A stretch of 64,000 nucleotides of DNA from Pseudomonas sp. GV085 (GTDB lineage Bacteria; Pseudomonadota; Gammaproteobacteria; Pseudomonadales; Pseudomonadaceae). The DNA lies in assembly GCF_003050925.1 (NCBI RefSeq), contig NZ_QAOV01000014.1, positions 116,317 to 180,316 of the forward strand, given 5' to 3'. The notes under the pieces are model-generated. The model did no database searches. It was not told the DNA's origin and saw only the letters and a list, made by a program, of their open reading frames with translations. Within the stretch, counting starts at the first letter, position 1. Every line of letters starts with the position of its first letter. The position numbers and the translations under genes were made by a program. Positions 15,642 through 24,517 of this stretch are shown here, in pieces.

Positions 15642-16460
15642 CTAGCTGCGGGCAAATGCCACGGCCTTGTGGAATTGCTCGTCCGTCGGCAGTACGCCGG
15701 TATAGAGCACAAATTGCTCCAGTGCCTGGATCGCGATCACTTCCAGGCCGGTGATGACCCGCTTGCCTGCGGCACGAGCACGCACGATCAACGGTGTTTC
15801 CGAGGGAATCGCCACCACATCGAAGACAGTTTCCGCTTTTTCGATCACGTCCGCCTCAAAGGCCAGTTGATCGGCCTCCGGCCCTCCCGCCATGCCGATC
15901 GGGGTGACGTTGACCAGCATCTGCGGGCGACGATTGCCCAGCTCTGCCTGCCACTCATACCCCAGCGACTGCGCCAGCGCCTGACCGGCGCGCTCGTTAC
16001 GGGCCACGATCAGGCCGTTTTCATAGCCGCCATCGCGCAAGGCGCTCGCCACGGCCTTGGCCATGCCGCCGCTGCCGCGCAAGGCAAAGGTCGAGTCCTT
16101 GGGCACCTGGTGTTTTTCCAGCAACTGGGCCACGGCGATGTAGTCGGTGTTGTAGGCCTTGAGATGACCGTCGGTGTTGACGATGGTGTTGATCGATTGA
16201 ATGGCGGCGGCCGAGGCGTCGAGCTCATCCACCAGGGCAATGCAGGCTTCCTTGAACGGCATCGACACGCCACAGCCCCGAATCCGCAGGGCGCGAATGC
16301 CGGCAACGGCACCCGGCAGGTCCTGACTGGCAAAGGCCTTGTAGTAAAAATTCAGGCCCAGCTGTTCATACAGATGATTATGAAAACGCAGACCAAAGTT
16401 CCCGGGGCGCGCTGAAAGGGACATGCACAGCTGGGTGTCTTTGTTGGGGTTCATCTGCAT
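15642..16460 (-). CDS. Shikimate 5-dehydrogenase-like protein
   Basis: 272 residues with AroE/YdiB architecture. In the N-terminal substrate domain the shikimate-binding Ser region reads LCMSLSARPGNFG, and the catalytic Lys occurs in CGVSMPFKEACI. In the NAD(P) domain the usual GxGGxxxA is RGSGGMAKAVASAL, followed by VNVTPIGMAG. The substrate-site SxS of AroE (SPxxHN) is replaced, so this is a paralogue, not the housekeeping AroE. Quinate or another substrate is possible. The ATG at 16460 has AAGGAG 8 bp upstream. Monocistronic. Confidence 0.8.
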   Translation of the reverse strand: MQMNPNKDTQLCMSLSARPGNFGLRFHNHLYEQLGLNFYYKAFASQDLPGAVAGIRALRIRGCGVSMPFKEACIALVDELDASAAAIQSINTIVNTDGHLKAYNTDYIAVAQLLEKHQVPKDSTFALRGSGGMAKAVASALRDGGYENGLIVARNERAGQALAQSLGYEWQAELGNRRPQMLVNVTPIGMAGGPEADQLAFEADVIEKAETVFDVVAIPSETPLIVRARAAGKRVITGLEVIAIQALEQFVLYTGVLPTDEQFHKAVAFARS

Positions 16461-16707
16461 GGGAAAGCTCCTTCAAATGCACTTTTCGGATGGACGGGGA
16501 TTAGCCCTCCATCGGGTTCTGATCGATCATATAAACTTGATTACACGGGCTTAAACAGGCCGGTAAAAAAGTCGGTACAGACCTTACACAAAATTTACTC
16601 AACGGCCGTGCTGTTTTTCAGAAATACGCTGTCTTAGAAGTATCCCCGCGACAATCCTTGAGTCTATTGCAGACACAAGCGCCGGGCTGAAGAACCGAGG
16701 AACTATC

Positions 16708-17073
16708 ATGATCCGTAAAGTCCCCACAGTTGCCTTACTGATCGGCGCCCTCGCTATCGCAGGACAGGCGCAAGCCCATGGTGGAGGCAATTACTGGCAA
16801 GGCCCGGCGGTGTTTGGCGCGATCGTCGGTACTGCCATTGTCGGCTCGGCCCTGATCAACGCCAACCGCCCGGTCTATGTCGCACCGCAACCGGTCTACT
16901 ATCAGCCCGCGCCGGTTTATTACGCACCACCGCCTCCGGTTTACTACCAGCCGGCCCCGGTCTACGTGCAACAACCGATCTACTACCGCCCGGCCCCGAT
17001 GTACTACGGACCACCTCGTGGGTACTACGGCCCGCCACGCGGCCACTACGGCCATCACTACGGCCGCTGGTAA
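16708..17073 (+). CDS. Secreted Tyr/Pro-rich repeat protein
   Basis: 121 residues. The signal peptide MIRKVPTVALLIGALAIAG is cleaved near AQA-HGGG (residue 23). A short Gly/Ala/Ile-rich hydrophobic stretch (residues 33-50) precedes a repeat region (about 54-121) made of PVYYQPAP-like units and then YYGPPRG units, ending in His/Tyr/Gly. Such low-complexity YxP repeats are found in small envelope proteins. Function is unknown. The start has GAGGA upstream and a clean terminator follows. Confidence 0.75.
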   Translation: MIRKVPTVALLIGALAIAGQAQAHGGGNYWQGPAVFGAIVGTAIVGSALINANRPVYVAPQPVYYQPAPVYYAPPPPVYYQPAPVYVQQPIYYRPAPMYYGPPRGYYGPPRGHYGHHYGRW

Positions 17074-17085
17074 CGGACTCATCAG

Positions 17086-17112
17086 GCCCCGCTGAAACAG
17101 CGGGGCTTTTTT
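17086..17112 (+). terminator. Terminator of the Tyr/Pro-rich protein gene
   Basis: Stem GCCCCGCTG/CAGCGGGGC with an AAA loop and six T, 13 bp after the stop codon. Confidence 0.92.
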
Positions 17113-17307
17113 ATCCCTTTTGTCGGTGCAGGTCTGGATAAATCTCGCCAAGGTCGCTATCGGGACAATGCCCGTGGTGGAAACGGGCAAGATGGACTCG
17201 ATCCGTTTTCTGCCATGCGGCATAAAACGGTCATATTTTTGTCATGACAGTTCCGCAAGCTCGGTGCTGTCCGTCGATAACAGGTTGATAACAACAAGGA
17301 CGACCAC

Positions 17308-17502
17308 ATGCCAACGCAAAACCCGCACCGCATCGTCGGTCTGTGCACCTCCAGCAAGGTCTACAACGCACTGACCGAACTCAAGCACCTGGAAGGCCAT
17401 CGCAGCGCCAAGTTTCTCTCGCTGCTGACGCAAAGCCTGGTGCGCAAGGGCCTGCTCAACGAGCAGGAAGTGGTTCATATGCTCGATCAGGTGGTCAGCT
17501 GA
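17308..17502 (+). CDS. Small conserved hypothetical protein
   Basis: 64 residues starting MPTQNPHRIVGLCTSSKVYNALT, predicted all-helical and slightly basic, with one cysteine and no membrane segment. AAGGA lies 9 bp upstream of the ATG. Codon use is like its neighbours. No family recognised. Confidence 0.6.
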   Translation: MPTQNPHRIVGLCTSSKVYNALTELKHLEGHRSAKFLSLLTQSLVRKGLLNEQEVVHMLDQVVS

Positions 17503-17617
17503 CCGACCGACGGTCGTTTACCCCCGCCGGCATCAATGACCACTATCGAAAGCGTTGATTACCCCTCGAGGCACCCGGACCTTAAAGTAACTCCACAGAT
17601 TGATGGAGGTACTTGTC

Positions 17618-17809
17618 ATGTCCAAGGTTCAGATCATGTCCGTTATCGGTAGCGCCGTCCCCCCACAGCTCAGAGAGCTGGGCATGCTCGCCTGCTGGTA
17701 TCTGGTGCAGGACGGCGTGCAGATCAGCGGCCCGCTCACTTCGCTGCCCGCCGCCCGGGAGCTGTCGCAACGCATTGGCACCGGCCAGTCCGGCAGGCTC
17801 AGCGCCTGA
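17618..17809 (+). CDS. Small conserved hypothetical protein
   Basis: 63 residues starting MSKVQIMSVIGSAVPPQLREL. TGGAGG lies 9 bp upstream of this ATG, so the more distal start at 17600, which overlaps the Shine-Dalgarno, is rejected. The middle (LGMLACWYLVQDGVQISGP) could be a strand-helix element of a small soluble fold. No function recognised. Confidence 0.6.
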   Translation: MSKVQIMSVIGSAVPPQLRELGMLACWYLVQDGVQISGPLTSLPAARELSQRIGTGQSGRLSA

Positions 17810-17956
17810 GGCAGCCGGATGAAAAAGCTGGCGATGACGTTTAGTTCGCCACGGTTCGCGCGAATGCCATCGGTTTGTTGATCTGGCATAGATCCAGGTC
17901 AATAAACCCTCGCCACAGGGCAGTTACCCTGTGCGGCTTTTGCGACCGACACCGTC

Positions 17957-19282
17957 ATGAACCTCTGCGCACCAGAACTGCTCGCCCCCGCCGGCACCCT
18001 GAAAAACATGCGTTACGCTTTCGCCTACGGCGCCGATGCCGTGTATGCCGGCCAGCCGCGCTACAGCCTGCGGGTGCGCAATAACGAATTCGATCACGCC
18101 AACCTGGCTCTGGGCATTCGCGAAGCCCAGGCTCAGGGTAAGCGCTTCTACGTGGTGGTGAACATCGCGCCGCACAACGCCAAGCTCAAGACCTTTCTCA
18201 AGGACCTTGAGCCGGTGATCGCCATGGCCCCGGATGCACTGATCATGTCCGACCCCGGCCTGATCATGCTGGTGCGCCGGCATTACCCGCAGATGTCGAT
18301 CCACCTTTCGGTGCAGGCCAATACGGTGAACTGGGCAAGTGTCGAGTTCTGGCAGCAGCAAGGCCTGAGCCGGATCATTCTGTCCCGGGAGCTGTCGCTG
18401 GAAGAAATCGCCGAGATCCGCGAGCAAGTGCCCGCCATGGAGCTGGAAGTGTTCGTGCACGGCGCGCTGTGCATGGCCTATTCCGGGCGCTGCCTGCTGT
18501 CGGGCTACATGAACAGGCGCGATGCCAATCAGGGCAGTTGCACCAATGCCTGTCGCTGGAAATATTCAGCGCAACCGGCCACCGAAAACCAGCTCGGCGA
18601 GATCGTCCAGACATTCGATCCCCAACCGACCCTGGGCATCGGCACGCCTACCGACCAGGTGTTCCTGTTGCAGGAAGCCAATCGTCCCGGCGAACAGATG
18701 CCCGCCTTCGAAGACGAGCACGGCACTTACATCATGAACGCCAAGGACCTGCGCGCCGTGCAGCACGTCGAACGCCTGACGCACATGGGCGTGCACTCCC
18801 TGAAAATCGAAGGCCGGACCAAATCGCACTTTTATTGTGCGCGCACCACCCAGGTCTATCGCCGTGCCATCGACGACGCAGTGGCGGGCCGGGACTTCGA
18901 CCGCGGCCTGATGACCGACCTGGAATCCCTCGCCCAGCGCGGCTACACCGAAGGTTTTCTACGCCGGCATGTACATGACGAGTACCAGAACTACCAGAAC
19001 GGCAGCTCGGTGTCGGAGCGTCAGCAGTTTGTCGGTGAGCTGACCGGGCAGCGGCGGGACCGCCTGGCCGAGGTCAAGGTGAAGAACCGCTTCGGCCTGG
19101 GCGACCACATGGAACTGATGACGCCCAAGGGCAACTTCCACTTCGATCTGCATCAGTTGCAAAACGCCAAGGGTGAAGCGATCGAGGTTGCACCGGGCGA
19201 TGGGCATACGGTGTATTTGCCGATACCGGATGCGGTGGATCTGGAGTTTGGGTTGTTGATGCGGGATGTGGGTGTGAACTGA
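17957..19282 (+). CDS. trhP: U32-family tRNA hydroxylation protein (YegQ/TrhP)
   Basis: 441 residues, with the U32 family start LCAPELLAPAGTLKNMRYAFAYGADAVYAG. The signature EVFVHGALCMAYSGRCLLSGYM and the following GSCTNACRW supply four cysteines expected to hold an Fe-S cluster (codons near 18471-18551). YegQ/TrhP makes 5-hydroxyuridine at tRNA position 34 using prephenate. The second half is an OB-like C-terminal domain ending VDLEFGLLMRDVG. The enzyme is usually monocistronic, as here. The peptidase label of U32 is historical. Confidence 0.92.
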   Translation: MNLCAPELLAPAGTLKNMRYAFAYGADAVYAGQPRYSLRVRNNEFDHANLALGIREAQAQGKRFYVVVNIAPHNAKLKTFLKDLEPVIAMAPDALIMSDPGLIMLVRRHYPQMSIHLSVQANTVNWASVEFWQQQGLSRIILSRELSLEEIAEIREQVPAMELEVFVHGALCMAYSGRCLLSGYMNRRDANQGSCTNACRWKYSAQPATENQLGEIVQTFDPQPTLGIGTPTDQVFLLQEANRPGEQMPAFEDEHGTYIMNAKDLRAVQHVERLTHMGVHSLKIEGRTKSHFYCARTTQVYRRAIDDAVAGRDFDRGLMTDLESLAQRGYTEGFLRRHVHDEYQNYQNGSSVSERQQFVGELTGQRRDRLAEVKVKNRFGLGDHMELMTPKGNFHFDLHQLQNAKGEAIEVAPGDGHTVYLPIPDAVDLEFGLLMRDVGVN

Positions 19283-19304
19283 TCTTCAAATACACACATA
19301 ACCC

Positions 19305-19393
19305 TGTAGGAGCGAGCTTGCTCGCGATTGCGGTTTGCCAGTTAACATTGCTGTGACTGATCGATCGCTATCGCGAACAAGCTCGCTCCCACA
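19305..19393. repeat. REPIN, GAGCGAGCTTGCTCGC type
   Basis: An inverted REP pair between trhP and the CPBP gene. The right arm is altered (CGCGAACAAGCTCGCTCCC). Confidence 0.88.
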
Positions 19394-19437
19394 AGGGGCC
19401 GAGCCACTTTGCAGAATCTCATGCACAAGGACTCAAC

Positions 19438-20229
19438 ATGCTTGCCCTGCCATGGATCAACCTGGCCCTCCTCTCCCTCGGCTACGGCCTCGCTTTTATC
19501 TACGGCCAACTCGGCTGGCTGGCCGCGATCTCCGTCGGGTTGTTGCTGTTCGCCGGTTTCGTAGTCCGCCAGCAAAAACTCCCCATCGCCCGCTATCTCG
19601 GCCACGGCTTGTTCATCTTCATGGCCCTGGCGCTGGCAATGCATTGGCTCCCCGGTTTCTACAATGGTCGCGGCATCGATCCTCAGCGACTCACCGACGA
19701 TGGCGTGCCATTTTCCATGTACCTGAATCAGGACAAACCCCTGATTGGCTTCTGGCTATTACTGGTCTGCCCGTGGATTGTCGGCCGGCGTTCGTTGCGC
19801 CCTTCCATCTATGCCACCGCTATCGCGCTGCCCCTGAGCGCCGTGCTGGCCCTGGGTGGCGCGCTCTTGCTGGGTGTCATCAGTTGGGCACCGAAATGGC
19901 CGGACCACGCATGGCTGTGGGTGCTTAATAATCTGCTGCTGGTGACGCTGGTGGAGGAAGCGCTGTTTCGCGGCTACATCCAGGGCGGTCTGAGCCGGTG
20001 CTTCAAAGACCTGCCCTACGGCGAAAACCTGGCCCTTCTACTGGCATCGCTATTGTTCGGCCTGGCGCATGTGGGCGCAGGCTGGCAGTGGGTGTTGCTG
20101 GCGAGCCTGGCGGGGGTCGGTTATGGCCTGGCCTACCGTTTCGGCGGGTTGGGTGCAGCCATTGCCACCCACTTCGGTTTGAATCTGCTGCACTTCGGAT
20201 TGTTCACTTATCCAATGCTGGCCGGGTAG
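19438..20229 (+). CDS. CPBP family intramembrane glutamic endopeptidase
   Basis: 263 residues with about eight helices. The CPBP (Abi/Rce1-like) motif is VEEALFRGY with Glu173-Glu174 and Arg178. The second motif LFGLAHV supplies a catalytic His and the last, ATHFGLNLLHF, another His/Asn. Bacterial members process membrane or signal peptides. The target is unknown. It is the last core gene before the capsule locus; no sequence link to capsule synthesis is evident. Confidence 0.87.
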   Translation: MLALPWINLALLSLGYGLAFIYGQLGWLAAISVGLLLFAGFVVRQQKLPIARYLGHGLFIFMALALAMHWLPGFYNGRGIDPQRLTDDGVPFSMYLNQDKPLIGFWLLLVCPWIVGRRSLRPSIYATAIALPLSAVLALGGALLLGVISWAPKWPDHAWLWVLNNLLLVTLVEEALFRGYIQGGLSRCFKDLPYGENLALLLASLLFGLAHVGAGWQWVLLASLAGVGYGLAYRFGGLGAAIATHFGLNLLHFGLFTYPMLAG

Positions 20230-20605
20230 CTGAGCACCGATTGAAAACACCAACCGGACCAGTTGCCATCAACTGCTTCGGACGCTGATTTTCGCATCTC
20301 CAATCGCCCTTCCGATAACTGCGCGTCGACGTTATAAATCATTCAAATGCCGACGCGATTCTGACACCACCATTGACAAAACCCAATAAACACTGAACAA
20401 AATCGGTTTTTTTGCGCCTGAGCAGCCCGTGCTTACAGTTATTTTTCGTCAGGTACTACCAGGGAACCAATCGCCTTGACTACTGTCTTGCGCTGCGTTT
20501 AACCTCCCGCCCCACGAATGGAAGCGAACCGTTCTACACGACGGCGTCCTCTGAAAATGAATTCTAACAACGCGTTTAGCGCGCCGTTGTGCCGTGCGGT
20601 AAATC
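20230..20605. other. Region upstream of kpsM
   Basis: 376 bp without a gene. A consensus -35 hexamer TTGACA lies at 20373-20378, but the matching -10 positions read only AACAAA. A T-rich tract (GGTTTTTTTGCG) follows at about 20405. I looked for the JUMPstart/ops element GGCGGTAG known upstream of capsule operons and did not find it. Confidence 0.4.
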
Positions 20606-21400
20606 ATGCTGAAGCCTCGCTCTCCCCTCCAAATCAAAAAATCCGTCATTTTTGCCCTGGTGCTGCGTGAAGCGCGTTCGCGTTTTGGCGACCGGCGCAT
20701 GGGGGCGAGCTGGACACTGATCGAGCCGATCGTCCACCTGTTGATTCTGAGCGTAGCGTTCACCCTGATTCGCGGCAGCACCGTCGCCGGCATCGATTTC
20801 CCGGTGTTCGTCCTGGTCGGACTTGCACCGTTCCTGCTGTTTCGCAACACCGCTTTGCGCTTGATGAACAGCCCCAAGGAAAACCGCTCACTGTTTGCCT
20901 ACAAACAGATCAAGCCGCTGGACACCTACATCGCCCGGGTTCTGGTGGAGTTCAGCATTTCCGCGAGCGCATACGCCATCCTGGTCTTCGGCTTTGCATG
21001 GTACGGCTTCGACATGTCCATCAAATCCCCCATCGAGTGGATGCTGACCATCCTTCTGGGCGTCCTGTTCTCCTTTGGCCTGGGCATGTTGCTGTCGCTG
21101 ATTGCCCACGCCATGCCTAGCAGCACCCTCTTTCTGCGGATGATGTTCTTCCCGCTGTACTTCCTCTCGGGCGTGCTGATTCCCGCCGCCTACCTGCCTC
21201 ACGCCATGCTGCCACTGCTGCTGCTCAATCCATTCCTGCACCTGCTGGAACTGATCCGCGCCGAAATCTTCCCGCACTACGTTCCGGTCGATGGTGTGTC
21301 GGCGCACTACGTCATCGCGTTCACCCTGGTCTTGCTGTTCGTCTCCCTCGGCACTTACCGGGTTCGTCGACTGCATTTGATCTCCACCAAGAACGGCTAA
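20606..21400 (+). CDS. kpsM: Capsule ABC-2 exporter permease
   Basis: 264 residues, with a cytoplasmic N-terminal helix (REARSRFGDRRMGASWTLIEP, the ABC-2 permease entry motif) and six hydrophobic helices. It ends FVSLGTYRVRRLHLIS. Partner of KpsT in moving lipid-linked group 2 capsule across the inner membrane. First gene of kpsM-T-E-D, 13 bp before kpsT. Confidence 0.93.
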   Translation: MLKPRSPLQIKKSVIFALVLREARSRFGDRRMGASWTLIEPIVHLLILSVAFTLIRGSTVAGIDFPVFVLVGLAPFLLFRNTALRLMNSPKENRSLFAYKQIKPLDTYIARVLVEFSISASAYAILVFGFAWYGFDMSIKSPIEWMLTILLGVLFSFGLGMLLSLIAHAMPSSTLFLRMMFFPLYFLSGVLIPAAYLPHAMLPLLLLNPFLHLLELIRAEIFPHYVPVDGVSAHYVIAFTLVLLFVSLGTYRVRRLHLISTKNG

Positions 21401-21413
21401 CCGCAGGCTTCCC

Positions 21414-22067
21414 GTGTTCGAGCTCAGAAATATCACCAAGTCTTACCTGACCCCCAAAGGTCGCCGGCACGTGTTCCGCGACCTGTCACTGCAGATTCCG
21501 CCGGGCAAAAACATCGGCCTGATCGGTCGTAACGGCTCGGGTAAATCGACCCTGATGCGTCTGTTGGGCGGTGCCGACGTACCGGACTCCGGCACGGTGG
21601 TCACCAACAAGAGCATTTCCTGGCCGGTGGGTTTGTCCGGAGGTCTGCACGGCACCATGACCGGGCGCGAAAACATCAAGTTCGTCAGCCGGGTATACGG
21701 CGCGGAAGGCGACGCCATGCGCCAGAAAGTCAGCTATGTCGAAGACTTCGCGGAAATCGGCAGCTGGATCGACGAGCCGGTCAAGACCTACTCCTCCGGC
21801 ATGCGCTCGCGCCTGGCCTTCGGCCTGAGCATGGCCTTCGACTTCGACTATTACCTGATCGACGAAGTGATGTCGGTAGGTGACGCGCACTTCAAGCGCA
21901 AGTGCGCGGACGTGTTCGAAACTCGCCTGCAGAAATCCAAGGTGGTGCTGGTATCCCACAGCATGCCCGAAATCAAAAAGCTCTGTGACGTCGTGCTGCT
22001 GGTGCGCGATGGCGGGGTGCAGATCTATGACGATGTCGATGAAGGCATCAAGGCCTACAACACCTGA
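21414..22067 (+). CDS. kpsT: Capsule exporter ATPase
   Basis: 217 residues starting at a GTG. Walker A is GRNGSGKST (38-46), the signature YSSGM lies near residue 126, Walker B is YYLIDEV near residue 149, and the H-loop is VLVSHSM. The size and the start FELRNITKSY match KpsT/BexA/CtrD. It hydrolyses ATP to drive KpsM. Confidence 0.94.
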   Translation: MFELRNITKSYLTPKGRRHVFRDLSLQIPPGKNIGLIGRNGSGKSTLMRLLGGADVPDSGTVVTNKSISWPVGLSGGLHGTMTGRENIKFVSRVYGAEGDAMRQKVSYVEDFAEIGSWIDEPVKTYSSGMRSRLAFGLSMAFDFDYYLIDEVMSVGDAHFKRKCADVFETRLQKSKVVLVSHSMPEIKKLCDVVLLVRDGGVQIYDDVDEGIKAYNT

Positions 22068-22114
22068 TCGCCTGACCGTGGCGTGACAGTTTCATTTCAA
22101 GGATGCGTGAGCAT

Positions 22115-23221
22115 ATGAGCAGTACGGGTAAATTCAAGGGCTGGCGCCTGACACTGGGGCTGATCGTGCTGCCAATGGTACTGGCCGCCGTTTACTACAG
22201 CTTTTTCGCCGTGGATCGCTATGTCAGCTCCGCGCAAGTGGTTGTACGCCAGGACGGCAACAACCCGGCGGCGCAAATGCCTGGCCTGAGCATGCTGCTC
22301 AGCGGTGCCAACCCGGCTTCCCGCGAAGAAACCCTTTACCTGCGCGAATACATTGTGTCGATGGACATGATGCAACTGCTGGAAGATCGCCTGCACTGGG
22401 TCGAGCAATACAGCAAGCAACGCAGCGACCCGTTCTTCTGGCTGGCCACCGACACCGAACGCGAAGACCTGCTCGAGTACTACCAGCGCATGGTCTCGGC
22501 TCATTACGACGAAACCACCGGCCTGCTGAAAGTTGAAGTGCAAGCCTTCAGCCCGGAACTGGCCGAGCAAATGGTCAAGACCATTCTGGAAGCCAGCGAA
22601 CACTTCGTGAACGAAGTCTCCCACAGCATTGCGCGCGAGCAGATGCGCTTCGCCCAGGGCGAGCTGGAAGGCGCGAAAAAGAACTACACCAAGCGCAAGG
22701 AAGAGTTGCTGCGCTTCCAGAACGTAAACAAGGTACTGGACGGTAAAAGCTCGGCTCAAGGCCGTGCAAGCATCATCGACACCCTCGAAGGCGAGCACTC
22801 CAAAGAGCGCGCAGTACTCACGCAAATGAGCTACAAGCTTCGCCCGGATTCACCTCAGGTCGCGCAGCAACAGCAACGCGTCAACGCCATTCGCGAACAG
22901 CTGAATGCCGAAAAACGCCTGTTGGTATCTGCGCCGGATGGTGATCAGCTCAACGTGGTGGCTTCGCGCTTCCAGCAATTGACTCTGGACGCCGGCATCG
23001 CCGAAGAGACCTACAAGACCGCCGTTGCCGCGCTGGACAACGCCCGTATCGAAGCCAGCAAGAAGATTCGCACCCTGGTCACCGTGGTCAGCCCGAACAC
23101 CCCGCAAATGGCCCTGTATCCGGAGCGCTGGTACAACCTGGCAACCATCTTCCTGGCCCTGCTTCTGCTCTACGGCATTACCCGCTTCCTAATTGCATCG
23201 ATCGAGGATCATCGTGATTAA
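22115..23221 (+). CDS. kpsE: Capsule export polysaccharide co-polymerase-type protein
   Basis: 368 residues with an N-terminal TM (LTLGLIVLPMVLAAVYYSFF), a long periplasmic coiled-coil domain and a C-terminal TM (LATIFLALLLLYGITRFL), as in KpsE/BexC/CtrC. YPERWYN before the last helix is the family proline-rich motif. It links the inner-membrane KpsMT to KpsD. The ATG at 22115 is better spaced from AAGGA than the in-frame ATG at 22103, which abuts it; the choice is not certain. The stop overlaps the kpsD start by 8 bp. Confidence 0.92.
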   Translation: MSSTGKFKGWRLTLGLIVLPMVLAAVYYSFFAVDRYVSSAQVVVRQDGNNPAAQMPGLSMLLSGANPASREETLYLREYIVSMDMMQLLEDRLHWVEQYSKQRSDPFFWLATDTEREDLLEYYQRMVSAHYDETTGLLKVEVQAFSPELAEQMVKTILEASEHFVNEVSHSIAREQMRFAQGELEGAKKNYTKRKEELLRFQNVNKVLDGKSSAQGRASIIDTLEGEHSKERAVLTQMSYKLRPDSPQVAQQQQRVNAIREQLNAEKRLLVSAPDGDQLNVVASRFQQLTLDAGIAEETYKTAVAALDNARIEASKKIRTLVTVVSPNTPQMALYPERWYNLATIFLALLLLYGITRFLIASIEDHRD

Positions 23222-24332
23222 ATCCATTTCCGGCCTGCCCCTTCGCCCCCTGAACTTGAACATGCGAAACAGCGCTGTTGCGGGTTTGATGTTCGTGACT
23301 TTGACGTTGGCAGGGTGCAGCGGCACCCTGTCCGGTGCTGGCCCGTACAAGGGCGACATCGAAAACAAAAGCCAAAACGCTGCTTATAATCTGGTGGACA
23401 TAAACGCCAACACCATAGCCCCATACATGCGCGGCACCGTGCGGCCAGTGCAGTCGACTATTGCCAAACCGGTTGCCACCTCGGCCAAGCTAATGTCAGG
23501 TGACACCCTTAGCGTGCTGATCACCGACAATGCACCGGAAGGCTCGGCCGTGTTTGCGCCTCTGTCCACGGGGGGTACCCAACTCAAGACCCGTATTGAC
23601 GACCAGGGGATGATCTCCCTGCCCTACGTCGGCCGTCAGTTTGTTGCCGGCATGAGCCTCAACCAGGTTGAGGACATGATCCGCAAACAACTGAAAGGCG
23701 TAACTACTGATGTGCAAACACACGTCGAACTGGTTGGCGATCTGTCGGGTTCGGTACTGGTAGCCGGCGCGGTCAAATCCCCCGGCCGCTTTAGCACCCT
23801 GCAAGGCCCGCTGACCTTGCTTGATGCCGTCAATCAGGCCGGCGGCCCCGTGCTGGAACCGCATCTGGTGAACGTCACGGTGCGCACCGGCAACCAGGTT
23901 CAGCAGTTCAACTATGAAGACGTTCTGGCCGGCAACAATATGGTGCTGCATCCCAACTCAGAAGTGGTGCTAGACCGTGCTCGCCAACGTTTTGTTGCCA
24001 TGGGCGCCGTCGGCGAACCAGGCCTGAAAGACTTGCCAGCACAGAACACCAGCTTATTGGATGCACTGGGCAGCGTCGGCGGCTTGCGAGAAGCCAATGC
24101 CAATCCGGAAGGTGTATTTGTATTCCGCATGGGTGAAGGGGCAAACCCGAAACCAACAGTTCTGCGCTTGGACATGCGTGATCCGGCAGCGATGTTTTTT
24201 GCCCGTCAAATCATGATCAAGCCGGATGACACCATCTACGTGACCAATGCTGCAGTCTACGAGTGGCAAAAGGTTATTTCGCCAATCGTACAGACTATGT
24301 TGTTAGGTAATGCCACGGGGGCTTACAAGTAA
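23214..24332 (+). CDS. kpsD: Outer-membrane polysaccharide export lipoprotein
   Basis: 372 residues from a GTG at 23214, with GAGGA just upstream and an 8-bp overlap with kpsE. The signal has a lipobox LAGC (FVTLTLAGCSG) after a rather long basic/polar N-region; an ATG at 23262 (MRNSAVAGLMF) is an alternative start. A Poly_export domain follows (SGDTLSVLITDNAPEG...IDDQGMISLPYVG), then two SLBB-type repeats (VLVAGAVKSPGRF and VAMGAVGEPGLKDL). It forms the outer-membrane channel for the capsule. The layout is closer to BexD/CtrA/Wza than to E. coli KpsD, but the role is the same. Confidence 0.9.
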   Translation: MIKSISGLPLRPLNLNMRNSAVAGLMFVTLTLAGCSGTLSGAGPYKGDIENKSQNAAYNLVDINANTIAPYMRGTVRPVQSTIAKPVATSAKLMSGDTLSVLITDNAPEGSAVFAPLSTGGTQLKTRIDDQGMISLPYVGRQFVAGMSLNQVEDMIRKQLKGVTTDVQTHVELVGDLSGSVLVAGAVKSPGRFSTLQGPLTLLDAVNQAGGPVLEPHLVNVTVRTGNQVQQFNYEDVLAGNNMVLHPNSEVVLDRARQRFVAMGAVGEPGLKDLPAQNTSLLDALGSVGGLREANANPEGVFVFRMGEGANPKPTVLRLDMRDPAAMFFARQIMIKPDDTIYVTNAAVYEWQKVISPIVQTMLLGNATGAYK

Positions 24333-24379
24333 GCACTTGAACCAGGGGCAAGGGATCGCACCTTCTTCTGCCGGCCAAT

Positions 24380-24407
24380 GTTGTTAATACCCCCCGATAC
24401 TAACAAC
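24380..24407. repeat. Inverted repeat ahead of the AT-rich region
   Basis: GTTGTTA (24380-24386) and TAACAAC (24401-24407) form a perfect 7-bp inverted repeat with a 14-nt C-rich loop, 48 bp after kpsD. It could be an operator or a weak hairpin; no T run follows. GC content falls sharply from here on. Confidence 0.35.
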
Positions 24408-24517
24408 GAAATCGTAAAGCATATTGCACAAGCCACCCCCTATACATCGAGCGTCACTTAACCTGCGTACGCTCGACACTACCATGTCTACGGACAGACA
24501 CTCTTCCAGGATGAAAG

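Noticed and set aside
20400..20605. JUMPstart/ops antitermination element upstream of kpsM
   Set aside because: No GGCGGTAG core was found here or in the kpsF-kpsC gap.
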